64,000 bases of DNA, taken from the NCBI GenBank assembly GCA_000499405.2, contig HG738138.1, forward strand, positions 8,678,888 through 8,742,887, written 5' to 3'. Of the stretch, positions 1 to 14,780 are shown piece after piece. Below the pieces are notes generated by a model, which worked only from the letters and a program-made list of their open reading frames with translations, was not told where the DNA came from and did not search any database. Position 1 is the first letter of the stretch; each line of letters begins with the position of its first letter. Made by a program: the position numbers and the translations under genes. The DNA is from Onchocerca volvulus (taxonomy: Eukaryota > Nematoda > Chromadorea > Rhabditida > Onchocercidae).

Positions 1-2762
1 TTTCTCTTTCAATGTTTCTGTCATTGAAATCAATTTTTCAATCATACAATTAACAATTATATGGAAATTAAACATGATCAAAACTAACAACAATATAATA
101 ATTCAACCAAAAGTTCCGGATAAAGGATAGAAAAAGAAAAGGGAAGTATTTGATAGGCATTAGTAGAAATATGAAAAGAGAGAAAATCGGTTTGTGTTAA
201 AGAGTATGAATAACAAAAATAGAATGACAATAAATTTCAATGGCAAGAATCAAATTAAATTAGAGAGTATGGACGAGGAATAAACAGATTGAATCGATTT
301 TGAATAGTTAAGATTAATCAACAAGCCTTCAGAAGTTGTTTTTGTGTAATAGCAGAAAGGCATAAGTGAAGTTTAATAAAAATAGTAGCTGCTACCACTG
401 ACTGCAATACATATGCAGTGCAAACACATGATACACGCATATATGCATGCATAGGTTTCTCTTCTTATGCGCTGCCTTTTCTGTAGAAATTTATTCTATT
501 TGGAAATAACGCAGAATAAAGTAGAAAGCAATAAAGAGAGCGCCTGATCAAGGCCTAGTTAAGAGAAGCAAAAAGTTGGGACGGAGATATTGATCAGGAT
601 ACACACTGATCAAGCATATCCTCTAACGGATGTCATATCCGGATAAATTAATAATCTCGAATATTACATATAATTCCCTGGATATACTTAGCAAGAATGA
701 TGAATGCTTAGTTCCTGGAAAACTACATATGTATTTTTTTCCCAAACTTCCCTGGCTGCCTTAAACTATACAAACAGCTATTTCCGTATGATAGCTAATC
801 ATATCGATATGTGATTAGCAACGAATTGTTAGGCCTATTCAGAAAACCAAAAATGATAAAAATTTCAGTCCAATAGTTGAACTATAAAATCAATTCAATT
901 TAACATGGCTAGCATAGATTTAAGGATTATTCACCATGATTCATTTACGTTTTTTTCTAATTTTTATCAGTTTCTGCTCAAGCCATCCGATTCTTTTATA
1001 ATTATTGTATAATTGATTAAGGTTACGCCTAGGAATTTTAAAGCTTAAATTTTAATGCACGCAGAGAATTAATAGTTAGAAATCATTATTTCCAGGAATT
1101 AAGCTGATTTCCCTTCTCATTTCTTTTCCTTACATGTTCAAAATTTTTTCTGTGATTGCTGAATATTTGATCATCCTATTACCATGAGTATATAAAATTT
1201 CAAAATATTGTCATTTATTTTCTGGGGAAAATAAGCAAAATTTTATGATTAAAAAAAACATTATGGGAAGAGATGCTATCACAGTCAGATGTGGAAAATG
1301 ATTTAATCCAATTTTTTGATGGAATTTCGTAAATAACCATCCATAATTAAAGGTAGGATGTACTGCCAAAATTGGACCTATTATCCTTATTTGACTGCTT
1401 CCTTCAGGATATATGCACAGTTCGTTTTATTGCTTTTTAACGAACAACTTTTACAGTTAAAATTAAAGAGACATAACAAAATATCAAAACTTCTTACTCC
1501 TTCTTCCACAAAAAAGAATTAATGTTGAAAAGCTGGCTAGGAACAGTCGAGTCTGATATTTTTAGCAAAATGTAATGCAATAAATGTTAAGCGAACAGTA
1601 TAATATTGTAATTTTGGGACTTCAAGATTTAAGTATTTTTAAAGAACATTTCCCGCAAAAAATTTCTTGAGATTTCGAGGATAAAATATGCGAACTAAGA
1701 GAAAATGAACATATAGACTATTGCTGAAGGTATAATTTGTTACTGAAACCAAATGTGCAATTTTCAATACAGCAAATATTTATGGAAAAAAGGGAAAATT
1801 TTTCCTGGAAGTAGTCTACTGCATTTAAATATGTTGGAATCTAATTTTTTTGTTAGCTATTACAAATCAAAAATAAAATAAAAATGGAAATGCGAAAAGA
1901 TAGGATGATGCTCGAGAATGCTTAATTCGAAACATGAGAGCTGATAAAGCAATGAACAGATGAAAAGAAATCTTATAGAGGGAATTTGCTTCAAAATATC
2001 GTTTATATGCTACTGGTCGAAAAAATTTACGATCTTCGAAATATCAACTATTTAATTTCATTTCTCAATGAATACGCGGAGAAGGGGACGAACAATTCTA
2101 AGAAGACATGGTAACTCGCAATGCAAAGAAACTTTTTATCAGTTGTATCAACTTTAAAAAATCCGTGATAACTTCAGAGTTTTCTTACAAGCTAATCATG
2201 GCTAATTGTTATTGATCATCGTGACTTACATTCATCAAAAAACCTAAAATATAATATAACGCTAATTTCAAAGTGGATAGTAATTGGTTTCAATAGATGA
2301 AAAGACAATGTAAACTGTGCATTGTCATCTTTTTTTCGATGACTTCAAGCTTCTGCAAAAATGTTGGGTGCTGTGAAGCATGGTGTGCTCAAAGTATATG
2401 AGCAGTAGAAGAAGAAAAACACTGATTTCTGAACGTTATGTATTGTTTCTATAATTAATATTAAAGAATTTCCTTTTTTTTTTTCGTGGTTTCTCAAAAT
2501 TATAACATATTTGTTGCTTTAATAGGATACAAAAGGAAAGAAATTTCAGGATGCTCTTCAAAATTTTTTAAATTGGTATTTGTGTTTCTTGTTTTTGCTT
2601 GCTTTGGTGAGGCTTTATTTGAGTATTATTATAAAAGAGATAGGGAAATTGTTCAACCTTAATTAAGGGTTAAGTTTTACTTCCGGGTTCTCATAAAAAC
2701 AGGAATTGTAACAAATAAATACACTCTTCCAAGACAGGTTTTGTAACTTTGATCTGTGCATT

Positions 2763-2767
<5 letters not shown>

Positions 2768-2793
<26 letters not shown>
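2768..2793. repeat. poly(A) tract, A26
   Basis: An uninterrupted run of 26 A. There is no visible target duplication or retroelement body beside it, so it is annotated only as a homopolymer. Confidence 0.9.
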
Positions 2794-5700
2794 GGAAAAG
2801 AAAATGGCTGAACATCATTTTTTGAATGCCCTTTCTTGTTGTTACAAAAATGTTTTTCCTTTAGATTTGTGCTTATTAAGAAAGCATTGATCGAGTCGGA
2901 GAAATGGAAGAAGCGGTAAAGAAGTTTGAGAAAACCGAGCGGTTACCGAAATGGAACATTATTTCCCATCCATCATACCATTGCGGGACAAAACAGAACA
3001 TTTTAATCGAAAGTTATCATTTTGAAGAAGCGTTGTTTCCTTCTGAAACAAAGTTTGCTTCATAAATGGATTTTGAGAAAGTGAAAAACCAATTCGCCAG
3101 ATGCTTGCTTTCGTCTTCTTTAACATCCTTTTCTCCTTTCTACCTTCCTTTCCATCGTTCAGATGGGTTTGAATAAGAGGTGAGAGAAATGAAGATTGAA
3201 AAGTACCGCTTAACGACGCAAGCGATGTCGCAGAAATCAACGGTATGACAAAAGAAACTAGAGAAGCTTTTTACTGAAGTACAACGAAATATATGGGCAA
3301 AAGTTACTGAAGCAAGTATCAGCAGCCGTAGGCGACCATCGTTCTGAGGACGTTGTTGTTGCGATCAGTGATATTGCTGCATTACCGATGTTTTATTTCA
3401 GCCCACCTGTAGTGGTAAATTTTGGAGAAGCTAGGAAAAGCTACAAATAATGCTTAGAGAGGGTTCAGGAGAGCTTATGCCCTCAGGCTGACCGGACTAA
3501 TAAAACCAATGAAAGTCTTCCACCTCTCTCTTCTGCGTACTTTCACCGTAGGTTTCATTCCTTCTCTCAGGGTCCTCCAAGTATATCGCCCTACCTCTCC
3601 TAAAAACTCTGCAATCCTTTCGCATCCTCCAAATCAGAACTAACACCAAGCATTGTTATGGCTTATATCAAGAAGCCGACCAGTCCTGTCGACATATCAT
3701 TTCCAAACCTTCTCAAACAAATTCACTTTCAATTACATCCAACAGATACCCTCCTCCGTACTTCGTGTCCGCTTGCTTCTTCGTCAGTTGCTAGCAAGTC
3801 TCAGATTTCAATATTCTGAGCATATAACAGTTAATGGGATCCAACCATTTGCTCCTTTTCACTCTCTCTATTTCAACAATGGACAATCTTTCTTGTTGAA
3901 ATAGCCATACCCTAAATAACTTTCACGTTTACTAAGACTATTTTCTATCAATCTTGTTTTCTGAAACCTTAGTTCCATTTCTCAATTTCTTGATCTATTT
4001 GTTCTTGACTTATCATATACCTCCATTATCTCCATCCCATTTTTATAAAATCTTCATCAGACAAACAAATCAAAAATTATTATCATCAAGATCATCCAAA
4101 CATTTTAATGTTTTAGATGGTTTTATTGGTTCCATGTAAGATTTAGTTCATAAGAACTTCTGCCAACTGTCAAACCGTTCTATTTAATCTACCACTGATT
4201 AGGTTGTCAGGTTAGAACAACTTCCTTCATATAGACAAATGTTTACATTCGTTTTGTTGATATAAAAAAATTTTAGTTGTGACATTTCTCCGGAAAAATT
4301 TATTACAAAAAGTAAAAAATTATGCATTGGGACCGTTTTCTGAATTCAATTTTCTTCTTTATCTGAAATTATTTTGTTTCCTTTATTTTTTGAACAATTA
4401 ATTGTTTCAAATTTGATGAAATATATGATTTTAAATCATGAAATGGATCTATGTACTTTTTGAAGACACAAAAGAATCGGATATTCGAAAAATCTATGAT
4501 TCTGGGTGACAGCATTTAAACTTGCTGTGCAATTGTATGTTGTATTTGAGATATGCATGCATTCTGCAAATTTAGCGCAACTCATCTTGCGAAGGAATCA
4601 GTAAATTTACAAATGTGCTCAAGATTGCGTTAACACAAAATGTCAGCTTCACTCTTCTAAGGATAAATGATTGTTTAGCTAACCATCCTGCAAATTAATA
4701 TAAGTATTATCATGCTTAAATTATTCTAAATTCAAAGGGTATACATTTCGTCACAAAATGCGAGGTACACTCTCAACTTTTTCCATTACTTTTAGACGGA
4801 TTTCCAACTTTTCATTCATTCATGGTTTTTGCACATCCTTTTTTTTGGATTTTATCCTATATTAAAGGTAAATATATTTTGTGTTGTAATAATATACACT
4901 TAAACTAGTGGTGCATATTACTATAAGGTAGTAATGCTTTAAAAATGATTTTGAACATAAATTTCAAAATTTATATGTGTACGTAATAAAAATCCATAAA
5001 AATTTCTTTTTCTTAGCAGTTTAAAAAGATCAAAAAAATGCCCAAAAGCAAAATGATTATGTTATGAGAATTAGAAGTTTATTGGTTGGAAATAAAGGAA
5101 TAAGCAAGTGAAAATGAATATTTTAATTACAGCAATTAAATCGGAAATAAGGTAACCTTTCAATTAAGCGAATGATCAAAACTAGTAGTTAATTTCTCAG
5201 ATGATAAGGATGATGGGGACTTATTGCTTTTATTCATTTGCACATCGATTAGCTTATTTATTTTCGATTCAAAAATTAAGTGCCTGAAATTATAGAATGA
5301 AACATAAATGTAGCGAAATGTAAGTGAAATATCTGAAAAATTTAAAATGAATTGTTGACACTTTCATTTCATGACGAATGCGTGGAAAGTTACACACATA
5401 CATACACAGATGCATATTTTCAGGTTTTTCTGGATATTTGAGCAGGAAGGTAATACTGAAGATTGAAAAGAGAGTGTAAAATTGAAAGGGTGAGGAGAAC
5501 TGTGATAACCGGCGATGATATATGATAAGATAGCTTAAGAATTGGTGAAAAGGACAGAGAAGGAGAAAAGAGCTAGGAAAGGGAGACAGGTTCCCAGAAT
5601 CTACGTGGAGAACTGTCATTCAAAACCAGATTTTACCTTAGACGATGTTATATATGCGTTACACAACAATGTGCTTGACCTGAATCGAACGATGATGACT

Positions 5701-8700
5701 GTTTCAGTAAAAAAACAATATCAAGCAACTAAGTTGCAGCTCTATGGTAATAACAGTAATAGTAATATTAGTACTAATTAGTAATACAGTAACGACTTAA
5801 CCCTCTAGGGAGTAAAAATATCTGCAATTTGTTTTTTTGCAAAGGTGGAGAAAGGTTATCAGTGATGGCTGGTGAGATTGAAGAATTATAGCGAAAACCG
5901 GTGAGTTCGTGCGTTATATTTGAATCAATCATAACCAGTCTTTAAGTATATCGTTCCCCAACTTAGCTGTCCTGAACTCCATAATATCCTTAGACGTCTA
6001 CATTTCTTTCGCCTACGTCTATTCCCAAAAAATTTGATCTTAAGAGATAGGTTAAATGACAGGATGATCTTTGATACTGATAACTGCATATATAGAATTA
6101 GCATTACCGTTAAGCATCACAGTTCATAATCCATGGCACTCTTTTCTCTTGCTTCTACCAACACTTCTCTAATAGCAACTTATCAAAACATCATTCAGAC
6201 TTGTATCTATTTTCTTTTATAGCAGAGTTACCACTCAAGATACACTTCCTTTTTGCAAACTTGATGAACGTTTCAAAATGTTTCGCTGAAAGGTTCACGA
6301 ATAAGTCCCACTCATTTACAGAAACAAAATAATTGTTCACCTTTTCGTACATTTTTTTCGCTCTTTCCTTTTCCTCTTTTTGCGAAATTCAGATCTTCCT
6401 TCATGTCACACTTGAAATTGACTTGGAAGGGATGTTCTTTTCCACCAGGCATTTGTTATAATTTTTCATCATTTTACTGAAATAACACATCCATAGTTCT
6501 GCTCTTCGTTATTTATTATTAAAATCAAACAAAGTTGATTTCTGTAATATGATTACTTGATTTTCGCCCTTTCTGTGTTTGGCTTAACAAAATTAGATGT
6601 CATATTAATCTCTCGAAGAAACTTGAAAGTCTCAACTTTTTCCAAAATCAGACAGAATCTTCAATACATCTATGCAGTTCAGATGGAAAAGATATCGTGA
6701 TGGATATGTAGTATCGTTTGTTTAGGTCAATGCGCTGGAGTTTTCAGGTCTAAAAGAAGTTCGTTAAGGAAAATTTTTCACTGGAACAAAGACGATTACT
6801 AGTTTCCTGAAATTTAATTTTTAGGTGATATATTGGTGAGAAAATTCAGTTTGTATCCATAACTAACTGAATTACTATTGAAACAATACTGAAATTCCTT
6901 CATTAAATAAAAATGTTCTCAATTTTCAAGCTACTTTTCTTAAGCCATGAACTATATATCACTCATGCATTACCGCTATGATCTCCACTTAGTGCTGGTG
7001 ATAATGTCTAATAAATGCAAGACTTGCTGATAGAATGCATTAGTCAACGGCTGATCCGAGATATTCATTGAAAAAAATAGCAATTGATGTACCATGCAAA
7101 AGTTTACTTTGGAAAAATCCTAATGAAAATCAAAATCCAAAAGTGAGTTCAAAATAGGTAAGAATTATTGCCGAACTAGCTTTCTAATTTCCAAGCATTT
7201 GGCAAATGAAAGTGTTCATCGTTGTTTAATTCGCATAAATATTTTGGCTATGAGATTAAATCCGTAAAAGATGAGTGCGTGAACAGAAATGTTCTTTTTT
7301 TTTTTCAAATCATCGGTTTCCATAACGATTTCACTGATTCATATTGTATTCTTTCCATTTATTACCTCTTCAATTTATGATTATTCTGTAAACAGTGTTT
7401 TTCAGTATTGTTTAAGAATTTCACTTGAAACAGTTGTTGTGTCTCGTTGATCGTATAGTCTAAAATTAAAAGAAAGTTTAACCATTTCCTTTTAATTTTG
7501 CAATTGGATTATTTATTCGCAAACTAGTTGACCATCCAAGTAATTATTTCTTGCTCTGATGGATTAGTTTTCTGTTCAACCGACTTCAAATCTCCGATGA
7601 CATTTGGTGCTTGATAAGAATTAAATTATCTGCTTTTAGACCATATTGAGCATCTGAATTTTTTTCTAAAGTCATCAAATCTATTAATACCACATTTCAA
7701 CGCTTTGCAAAAACATGAAAGAAACCATCTGAATATTTCGAACGACGTTTAGGGAATTTACAAAGAGATTAACTGTTCCTAAGCAATTCGTTTGTTTCGG
7801 AGAAAATAATCACTTCCAGTGGCAAAGAGCTTTACCGTTTCTATCGGTTTTTTTGCCTGAACTCTATTTCATAACTCCTGTATCAATTCCTAGGCTTCAT
7901 GTTTTCTGTTTGGTCCAATCTGAAATTTAATTTCCGATAAACGCCAATCAGTCTGGGTATGTCAAGCAAGGGTCTAATCTAAACTTGAAAAATGTGATGA
8001 ATCGCAACAAAGCTAAATTCGTTTCAAGATGCGGACTGACTATTAAATATTTTTATGTAGCTGAAAAGAAATAGAATGGAATAAAATGAAATGGAACAAA
8101 AACAAGAACCAAAACAAGACAGAACGGAAGATAGGTGATGAATTTAAATAATATATTTTTGTTTATCCAGAAAACAAGAAAAGGTGGATTCATAGTTGTG
8201 AGTCCACCTTTCCTTCGTTCTTTAGATGTTATACAGACCCCACGAAGAGTGCTGGTTCTATTTTTTGATTAATATTTCGTGGGATTCAAATGAATGTGAA
8301 TGAGTAGGTACGAGGTAAGGGTTTGAACGATAGTTAAAATGAAATTGAACGATTCTACCGGACACTTTTTCAATGAAGAAATTTTTTTCTTCCTCCATCA
8401 AATGTTTTCGAAAAAAGAAGAAAAAATAGCCGCAGTACATGTAGCAGTAACAAAGCAGTGTAAGCTAATTTTTATAAGCAAACAAGTTTTCCGTGCAGTT
8501 TTCCCTCCGAAGTACAATCTACGCTACTGTCATTTCATTATAAAGCTTTTACCTTTCCATCCACTCATTTGTTTTTACATTCTTCATTTTTTCGTCAGAA
8601 ATAAAGATCAACTCTTGCTCTTTGGATTATCGTTCAAATTATCACAGTGCTACTACCATTGCCATTAAATTCCAAACAGTAGTATAAGGTTGCGAGGATT

Positions 8701-11130
8701 CAGAAATATCATTCGCCATTCTATAAACCAAAATTTCTGGACAAATATTAAAACAGCTTAGCGACTAGATTTTACAAAGTGATATAGCTATGATACCTTT
8801 CCCTAGATAGCATTTTGTTCCACAAATACTTTTTACTTTGAGTAGTTTTGAACTCCTTTTTGAGTAGCTTGAAGAAGTTGATACCGTCTTCGTTGTTTCT
8901 GGCATTATCGTCCTTTCTCCCTCCTATCCTTCCCAGTCTTGCAGATTCGCATCGTGTAAGTATTACTGCTTCGTGATTGTTGCACTTCAAGTAAGTCATA
9001 TAGCGCTTATTTCAAATTATATGTTACCTTCTTTAACCGCTATTTCGAAATTTTCTTTAATACTGAAATTTACATACTGTTTTTGATTCAAAATTAACAT
9101 ATGGTAATTTCATTTGCATTATATAAGGCAGAATGTGTTTCATCATTTGATTATATTAATCAATAAAGGATACAATTTTAAGGAGTGATAAAAGTTGTCA
9201 AGCGCATTCTTCGCTGCGATTTAGGATCCTCTTCTCTTCATTCCATTCTTATTGCTTATTCCTCCGTAACTACAGCACATCCATAAATAAGATCTATTTT
9301 CTTGGAACAATTAGTTTTACAATGTCATTTTTTTTGCTTTGTTTTTAAAAAATCTTTTGAAATTAGCTCTGTCATCAAAATCTGGAAATTTCCATACTCA
9401 TTTGTCTTCTTTTGTCACGATTTGCAACAATAAAACAGTAAAGAAAAGATACGAGTTTGCATATTGCAATGCAAAACGGAGGAAGTCATTTGTACATACC
9501 GCATTTGGGCTACCAGTATTTGCCAGTATTGAAAGAGTGGAGTAGGTACGGTAGCATTAGGTTTGAGAAATAGAAGGGACATAAATAGCAAAGGAATTGC
9601 AGTTTAGAGAGATGGGTAGTGGAGGTCAGAGGACAGTTTTGTATGATCTGAATGCTTGGTGACCCCGCTCGTTTTGCTTTCGTTAATAAGTGTTTATCAG
9701 TAAAGGTTGCAGAATTAAAAAGCGAACGACGGGAAAAGTTATTAGCTGTTTTGACTGAAGACAGAGGAATGATCCATGATAATACAGTAGAGGAAGACTG
9801 AATTATTGTAGCGGTGGTTGCAATGGGTAGTAATGGTAGTAGTAGGTTGGAGGGTAAGAGGAAGAGTAGGACTGATAGGGAATGATAGTGGACATGGGTC
9901 AAGGTCCTCACTTCTTAGCGCACTTCGCTTCCCCCAAAAGTCTAATTTATTATTTCTATCCGTTGTGTTGTTTAGTGATCAAATCAATTTACCTGCCTGC
10001 CCTCTCTTCCAATCTTCCGTACTCATCAACCGCCCATCCATTGCCCACACCAAAACAATTCATTAATGTCATATTATCAAATTTATGCTAGATTTCCACC
10101 TGTACCGACCTTCAGTCTCATCGATTTAATGCTAATAAGTTGAACAATCCGACTCTAGCAAGTCCAGAGCTGAGGCTTTTTGGCTTTGCTTGTTGTCTCG
10201 TAATCATTTGAGGCAATTGTTTAGTCAAAAGCAATATCCCTATTATTAGACAGCATTTTCATCTCTTTGAGATTTTTCAAACAAAAGAGCAGTAGTTGTA
10301 TGCTATTGTAGAGAAAAAAAATTTTTTTTTTTCGCACTGTTGCCATAGCTAATTTAATTATTTGAAAAATAAATCAATCGAAAAATGTATTTTTTGAAGC
10401 TTTAGAAGCATTTAGAAAAGGCTGTTTCGATTAATCCGAACCAAATGTAATAAAAGACTTGTTTTCACTAATTCCATGACCAGATTTATCACATAAATAC
10501 TTTTGTTGTATGATATATCTTTACAGTTATCTTTCAATATTCTAATAGCAACAAGAATTTGGGATGAGGACTGCATTCGTTGCAATCGAAAAGTCTACTT
10601 CAGTTATGCCAACTTCACTTCCTTCCTATGTGCTTCACTAATTCAAAAGATAATAATAGTGGTGTTTGAGAGGGGAGCATGATTTTTGCAGGAAATGAAG
10701 AGGACAATGAGAGCGCATTGATTTCAAGAATGGCAGAGAGAAGGATTCAAGATGAAATCTGAATCTGAAGTAGATTTATCTATCTCCTGAGCATGAAATG
10801 AAATGAGATGAGACGGAGTGACCGAAGACCATAACCTCAAACGGATGATTGCTGTTTTTGCATTGGCATGCATGCACTCAAGCAAGCGGACACACGTATC
10901 CATTTCTTGAAGCATTCCAAGAGCTGCTGTTTATAAATGGATAGGCAGGAGTTGAAAGGCGTTTAATGGAGCTTATTATGTGTTGAGATGAGGAAATGAG
11001 TATGAATTGTGTGTGATGCACGCGTGCATGCGTGCGTGCATGTGTGTGTGCAAGCAATAAGGGAGAAGCATTAGTTGGCACCCTCGGGGCATGCAGACCA
11101 CTAAATCCATGAATCAGAGATATCCATCAA

Positions 11131-11179
11131 GACTGAAGAGTATGGGCCATCTGGGGGGCCATGCCTCTCATCTTCAGTC
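11131..11179. repeat. inverted repeat in a GC-richer patch
   Basis: GACTGAAGA at 11131-11139 is the reverse complement of TCTTCAGTC at 11171-11179. The interval between holds two copies of GGGCCAT separated by a G-rich spacer. It lies in a patch clearly richer in G and C than its surroundings (about 11080-11300). It could be a structured RNA or conserved noncoding element; no function can be assigned. Confidence 0.4.
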
Positions 11180-13145
11180 CTGTATAACAACAACTTAATG
11201 ATAAAACTTATCACCTCCATGCCCGCCATCCCGAACTAGTAGCCAATGGTTAGTTAACTCGAAGTGGTACGGAGTTCCCTTCCTGCTGCTAAACTTCATG
11301 CTTCTACTTTCCCGTTCTGTTTTTACCCACATGCCTCAGTCGTTTTTTCACTTCTTCCAAGAAATGTCCCTTCCTCCCCCTCCCCTTCCCTCTCATTCCA
11401 TCTTCTGTTTGCTATATTGTATGTTCTTAATCATTGATTAAATACTCTTCATCGGCCGTTCCTTCTTTGTTCAGTAAAAATCTGCACTTCAATCAGAACT
11501 ATTTGCACCTACTTTGCTTTGCTTTGTTTTCATACCCTCAAGCAACACTCCTTCTCTTCTCCTGCTCTCTAACATCCCACTCCCTCTCCCTCCAATACCC
11601 CCTTTTTTTTCTTATTTTTCACTATTATTATACCCTCATTCGTGTCCACACATCTATTTCCCTATTCTTTGCATCTCAGCAAATCTCGGGATATCTGAAG
11701 ATCTCGAGTTGGAGTTTCGGGATTTTAGCCAACATGACATTATTCAAGAGATGGACAAGACGGTGCTGACTGTCACGCATGTGTGTTCATCTTTGAGCAA
11801 ATGAGCTCGAAATAAGTTGTCAACACTTGTTTTCTAAAATGTGATCTGAAATTGCTGTCACAGAGTGGTTGTCTGGTTGCGGTGAACTATCATTTTTTGA
11901 AATTTCAGACAAGAAAAACTACCATTATATTCATAAAAAAGTGGGGAAAGAAAATGAAGTGAACGACGGCGACCTTACAGATGTTTAATGAGAAAATCAG
12001 TTGTGCAGCATATGCACACTCACATACATACATCACACTTATTCGCATCATCGTATATATAAAGTTTTTTCTACTTTTTACTTATGTGCTTATGAGCTGA
12101 CAATAGAATTTCCAACTTTATCCAAGAGAGACAAGAGTATGAAGTTTTATTTGGTATCCGGGAAATTGAAAGCAATCTTTCACTTACGAGCAATCAAGTC
12201 TCCTCTGATTTCAAAAACTACTGAACTTTTTTTCAGCAAGTAGTCCAGAATCTTGAAGACTCCGAAAATAATTTATTTTTAATTTGCAGTTTAGGGAAAG
12301 TTGCGCATTTTTCGTCACTTTCTGTGATACTTTCATTTCAAATACATGTGAGGACATTATTTTCACTATTAAATTGATATAAAGAAGTTTAGGACTTGAA
12401 TTTTGAAAAGTGGACAGCCATACAACTGGATGCATTATGAAAAGTAGTGAATCTCGAATTGACAGTTTTCCGGATAAATCACATGTCTTTTTCTCGGTTT
12501 CTTTCTCATCATGTTGATTACATGCCTAATTGCTCCCTCTTTCCCTAGTTTTCTTAGTTTATACTTAAACTATTGGCCGCACTAATCATATATTGGTGGC
12601 ATTGGGACAAAAATCTCCATTTATAATCGTTCAGCGAATTCAGTAATTGGTTTCAGTCCAAATTTTCCGAAAGAAAGATGAATTAACTTTTTGTATTTCT
12701 CTGTCTATTTTATAAATGAGCACAAATATATGAAACTTTTCTCATAATAACTCGATTCCAAATTGAGTGACCAAGTTCATTCAAATGATTTGAGGAACTT
12801 TAGGTTTTTATGATTCCAGCCGTATTTCGAATAGCTTTTCGCGCTTCGTCAACTTGTCGGAATCTTTTTTTTTTTTTTTTTTTTGTCTGGAAAAGAAGGA
12901 AATTGCTTCGCTTCCGTTGTTGCTTCTCCTTCTACTTCTGCTTATTTTTTTCTGCAGCTTTACGGCTAAAAATGAGAGTGCTTTTTTTTTGAGCTGTCTT
13001 TTTACGACTGTATAATAACTGGTCATAGCTTTACTCAAAAAGACTTCAGAGATAAGCAGCCTTGAGTCATTCGATCCCGTTTCGTCACTGTTGTGTTGAA
13101 AAGACCAGGAAGATCACCGGAAATGGCTAAACTTCTGTAGAAAGC

Positions 13146-14678
13146 TAGGTAGTTTTAAGAGTATCCTCGATAGAATCATCTAGTATTCGAACCAAGTCCT
13201 CAGATAAGGATGCGACTAAGGAATCCGAAACATTCACTGCACTTTTATTCACCATCTTACTCATTCCATCTGGAAAAATTATTGATTGAGAGCAACTATT
13301 ATTCTGCAAGTTCCAGAAATAGTTCATAACTATGAAAATAGAGTTCATAGCCATGAAACTCCACAATTCCGACTAACTTAGGTGAAAATCTCGTCGCCTA
13401 TTAAACGTGGGTAGGAAGAAAGTGGTCTATGTGATCAATATTTAAAAACCAATAACTTCTCAATTTTTTCGGAAAGCTGTAGAGATATGCTATTGTTTAG
13501 ATATCACCAATGTTTGGATCATCTGCTTCAGTATTTGAGGTAGCAAGATTATGAGATTGATGAATGGAATTGACGGACTGAAAAAACAGTTATAGAGCAA
13601 TCAGAAAATGCCATGCAACAACACTGCTACACAGCTTCAAAATACAAGATTTTAGAGCTTACCAAAATAAGTCTGCAGTTGTAAAACGGCTACATATTCA
13701 AAAAATGATAGGATTAGAATAATGAAAGAAATATGTGCAACTTTTTTAGAGTCCCACTGTTTTGTATATCTTCAGAATCCAGATTACCTGTTTCAAAATC
13801 CTAATAATAATCTAAATAAGAACATACTTCATTGTAAAAGGAAGATTGGCACAAAATAAATAAAACGAAAAAACCAAGTAAACCAAAAACATATGTGATG
13901 TCTTTATGGAAATCACTATTTTTAAATGATTACAGAGTCAAATCTATTTCTTCAAAATTTCATTCCTTCAGTTGAATAAAACCATAAATTTTTTACCACT
14001 ACTTTTTTTGTCTAAGCATTTTATATATATATATATATATATATTTATCTATTTACTATTATATTTATTTATTTTTTATTTCCTGAACTAATTTTGCTCA
14101 AATATACAGAAAAATAAGAGAAAGTTCAAGTAATCCGTGGACGAAGAGTTTTATGCATAATAATTTTTTATACAAATGGTTCTATTATTGTTTCGTCTAA
14201 TCGTTGATATCGTTCCGAGCAAATTTCTATAGTTCTTTCTGTATCCTTCATTTTCATTAATTTAGGATTTCCAATGTCATTCAATACATTAACGGAATTA
14301 TCCAAAACTTCATTTAAAGCATGAAAACGTTCTGCTTGTTATTTATTGTTCTAAACTTTTTTTGATATGTCGATGAATGAGCAAAAAAGAGTAGTCGGAA
14401 ATTTTCAATATCTTCTAAAACATATTCATCGTACTGAAATTTTGTTTTAAACTCAGAAATTTTAACAAAACCTTAGGCTGTAATTTATTGCTGAGAATTT
14501 TTACCTTTACTGATATACGAAAATAAAGGAAAAAGGTTAGTGGTCTTATATACAAATATATAAGAAGTAGCACTGCAACAAACAGGAATCATCCAATGAA
14601 AAATACCTGTTTAGTTGTCCTCCAACAAAAGCAATTGTTTCCTAACATACCACGGAATTTCTGTTTTTCCAATTCCAT
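13146..14678 (-). CDS. candidate small-exon gene(s), not identified
   Basis: Several coding-like segments with plausible splice sites lie on the minus strand. 14607-14678 opens with ATG and gives 24 codons (MELEKQKFRG...) ending at CAG|GTATTT. About 14174-14335 encodes a charged helical stretch (RFHALNEVLDNS..., ERYQRLDETII) ending at a GTATAA donor; a short exon just upstream (PKVLLKFLSL...) joins it in frame if the donor GTACGA is used. 13828-13915 encodes a hydrophobic segment in two frames: a transmembrane-like one, or a signal-peptide-like one starting MFLVYLVFSFYLFC. Segments after TTTTTTCAG at about 13568 (SVNSIHQSHNL...) and after TTGCAG at about 13300 (ending DDSIEDTLKTT) each run to a stop. 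I cannot join all of them into one frame. It may be one gene, two small genes (one a secreted peptide) or a pseudogene. No family was recognised. Confidence 0.3.
14022..14044. repeat. (TA)n microsatellite
   Basis: About 11 TA units in AT-rich DNA. It would fall inside an intron of the minus-strand candidate gene if that gene is real. Confidence 0.9.
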
Positions 14679-14780
14679 TTATCTTGTTTTTTTTCTAGTT
14701 GGTTTTCTACTGTGAGCAACGCTTTACACTGTGTTTTCGTCTGGGGCAGTTTTTTTAGAGTTTTAAAAGGAGCGAAAAGT

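Larger units (their letters stand above)
1..13145. other. intergenic, no gene recognised
   Basis: AT-rich DNA with frequent stops in all frames. The longer open frames (for example 5542-5781, 9510-9911 and 11434-11804) have low-complexity or pyrimidine-biased translations and no convincing splice context. It holds homopolymer runs (A26 at 2768-2793, T20 at 12865-12884), a purine/pyrimidine-alternating stretch near 11015-11050, and an inverted repeat at 11131-11179. A gene made of very short exons could have been missed. Confidence 0.5.

Noticed and set aside
5542..5781. 79-codon plus-strand frame with a fairly balanced composition
   Set aside because: Starts at TTG, no convincing acceptor or donor, and ends in low-complexity Asn/Ser; kept out for lack of support.
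9510..10091. Overlapping frames on both strands
   Set aside because: Mutually exclusive shadows with Ser/Leu/Thr-rich translation; no motif.
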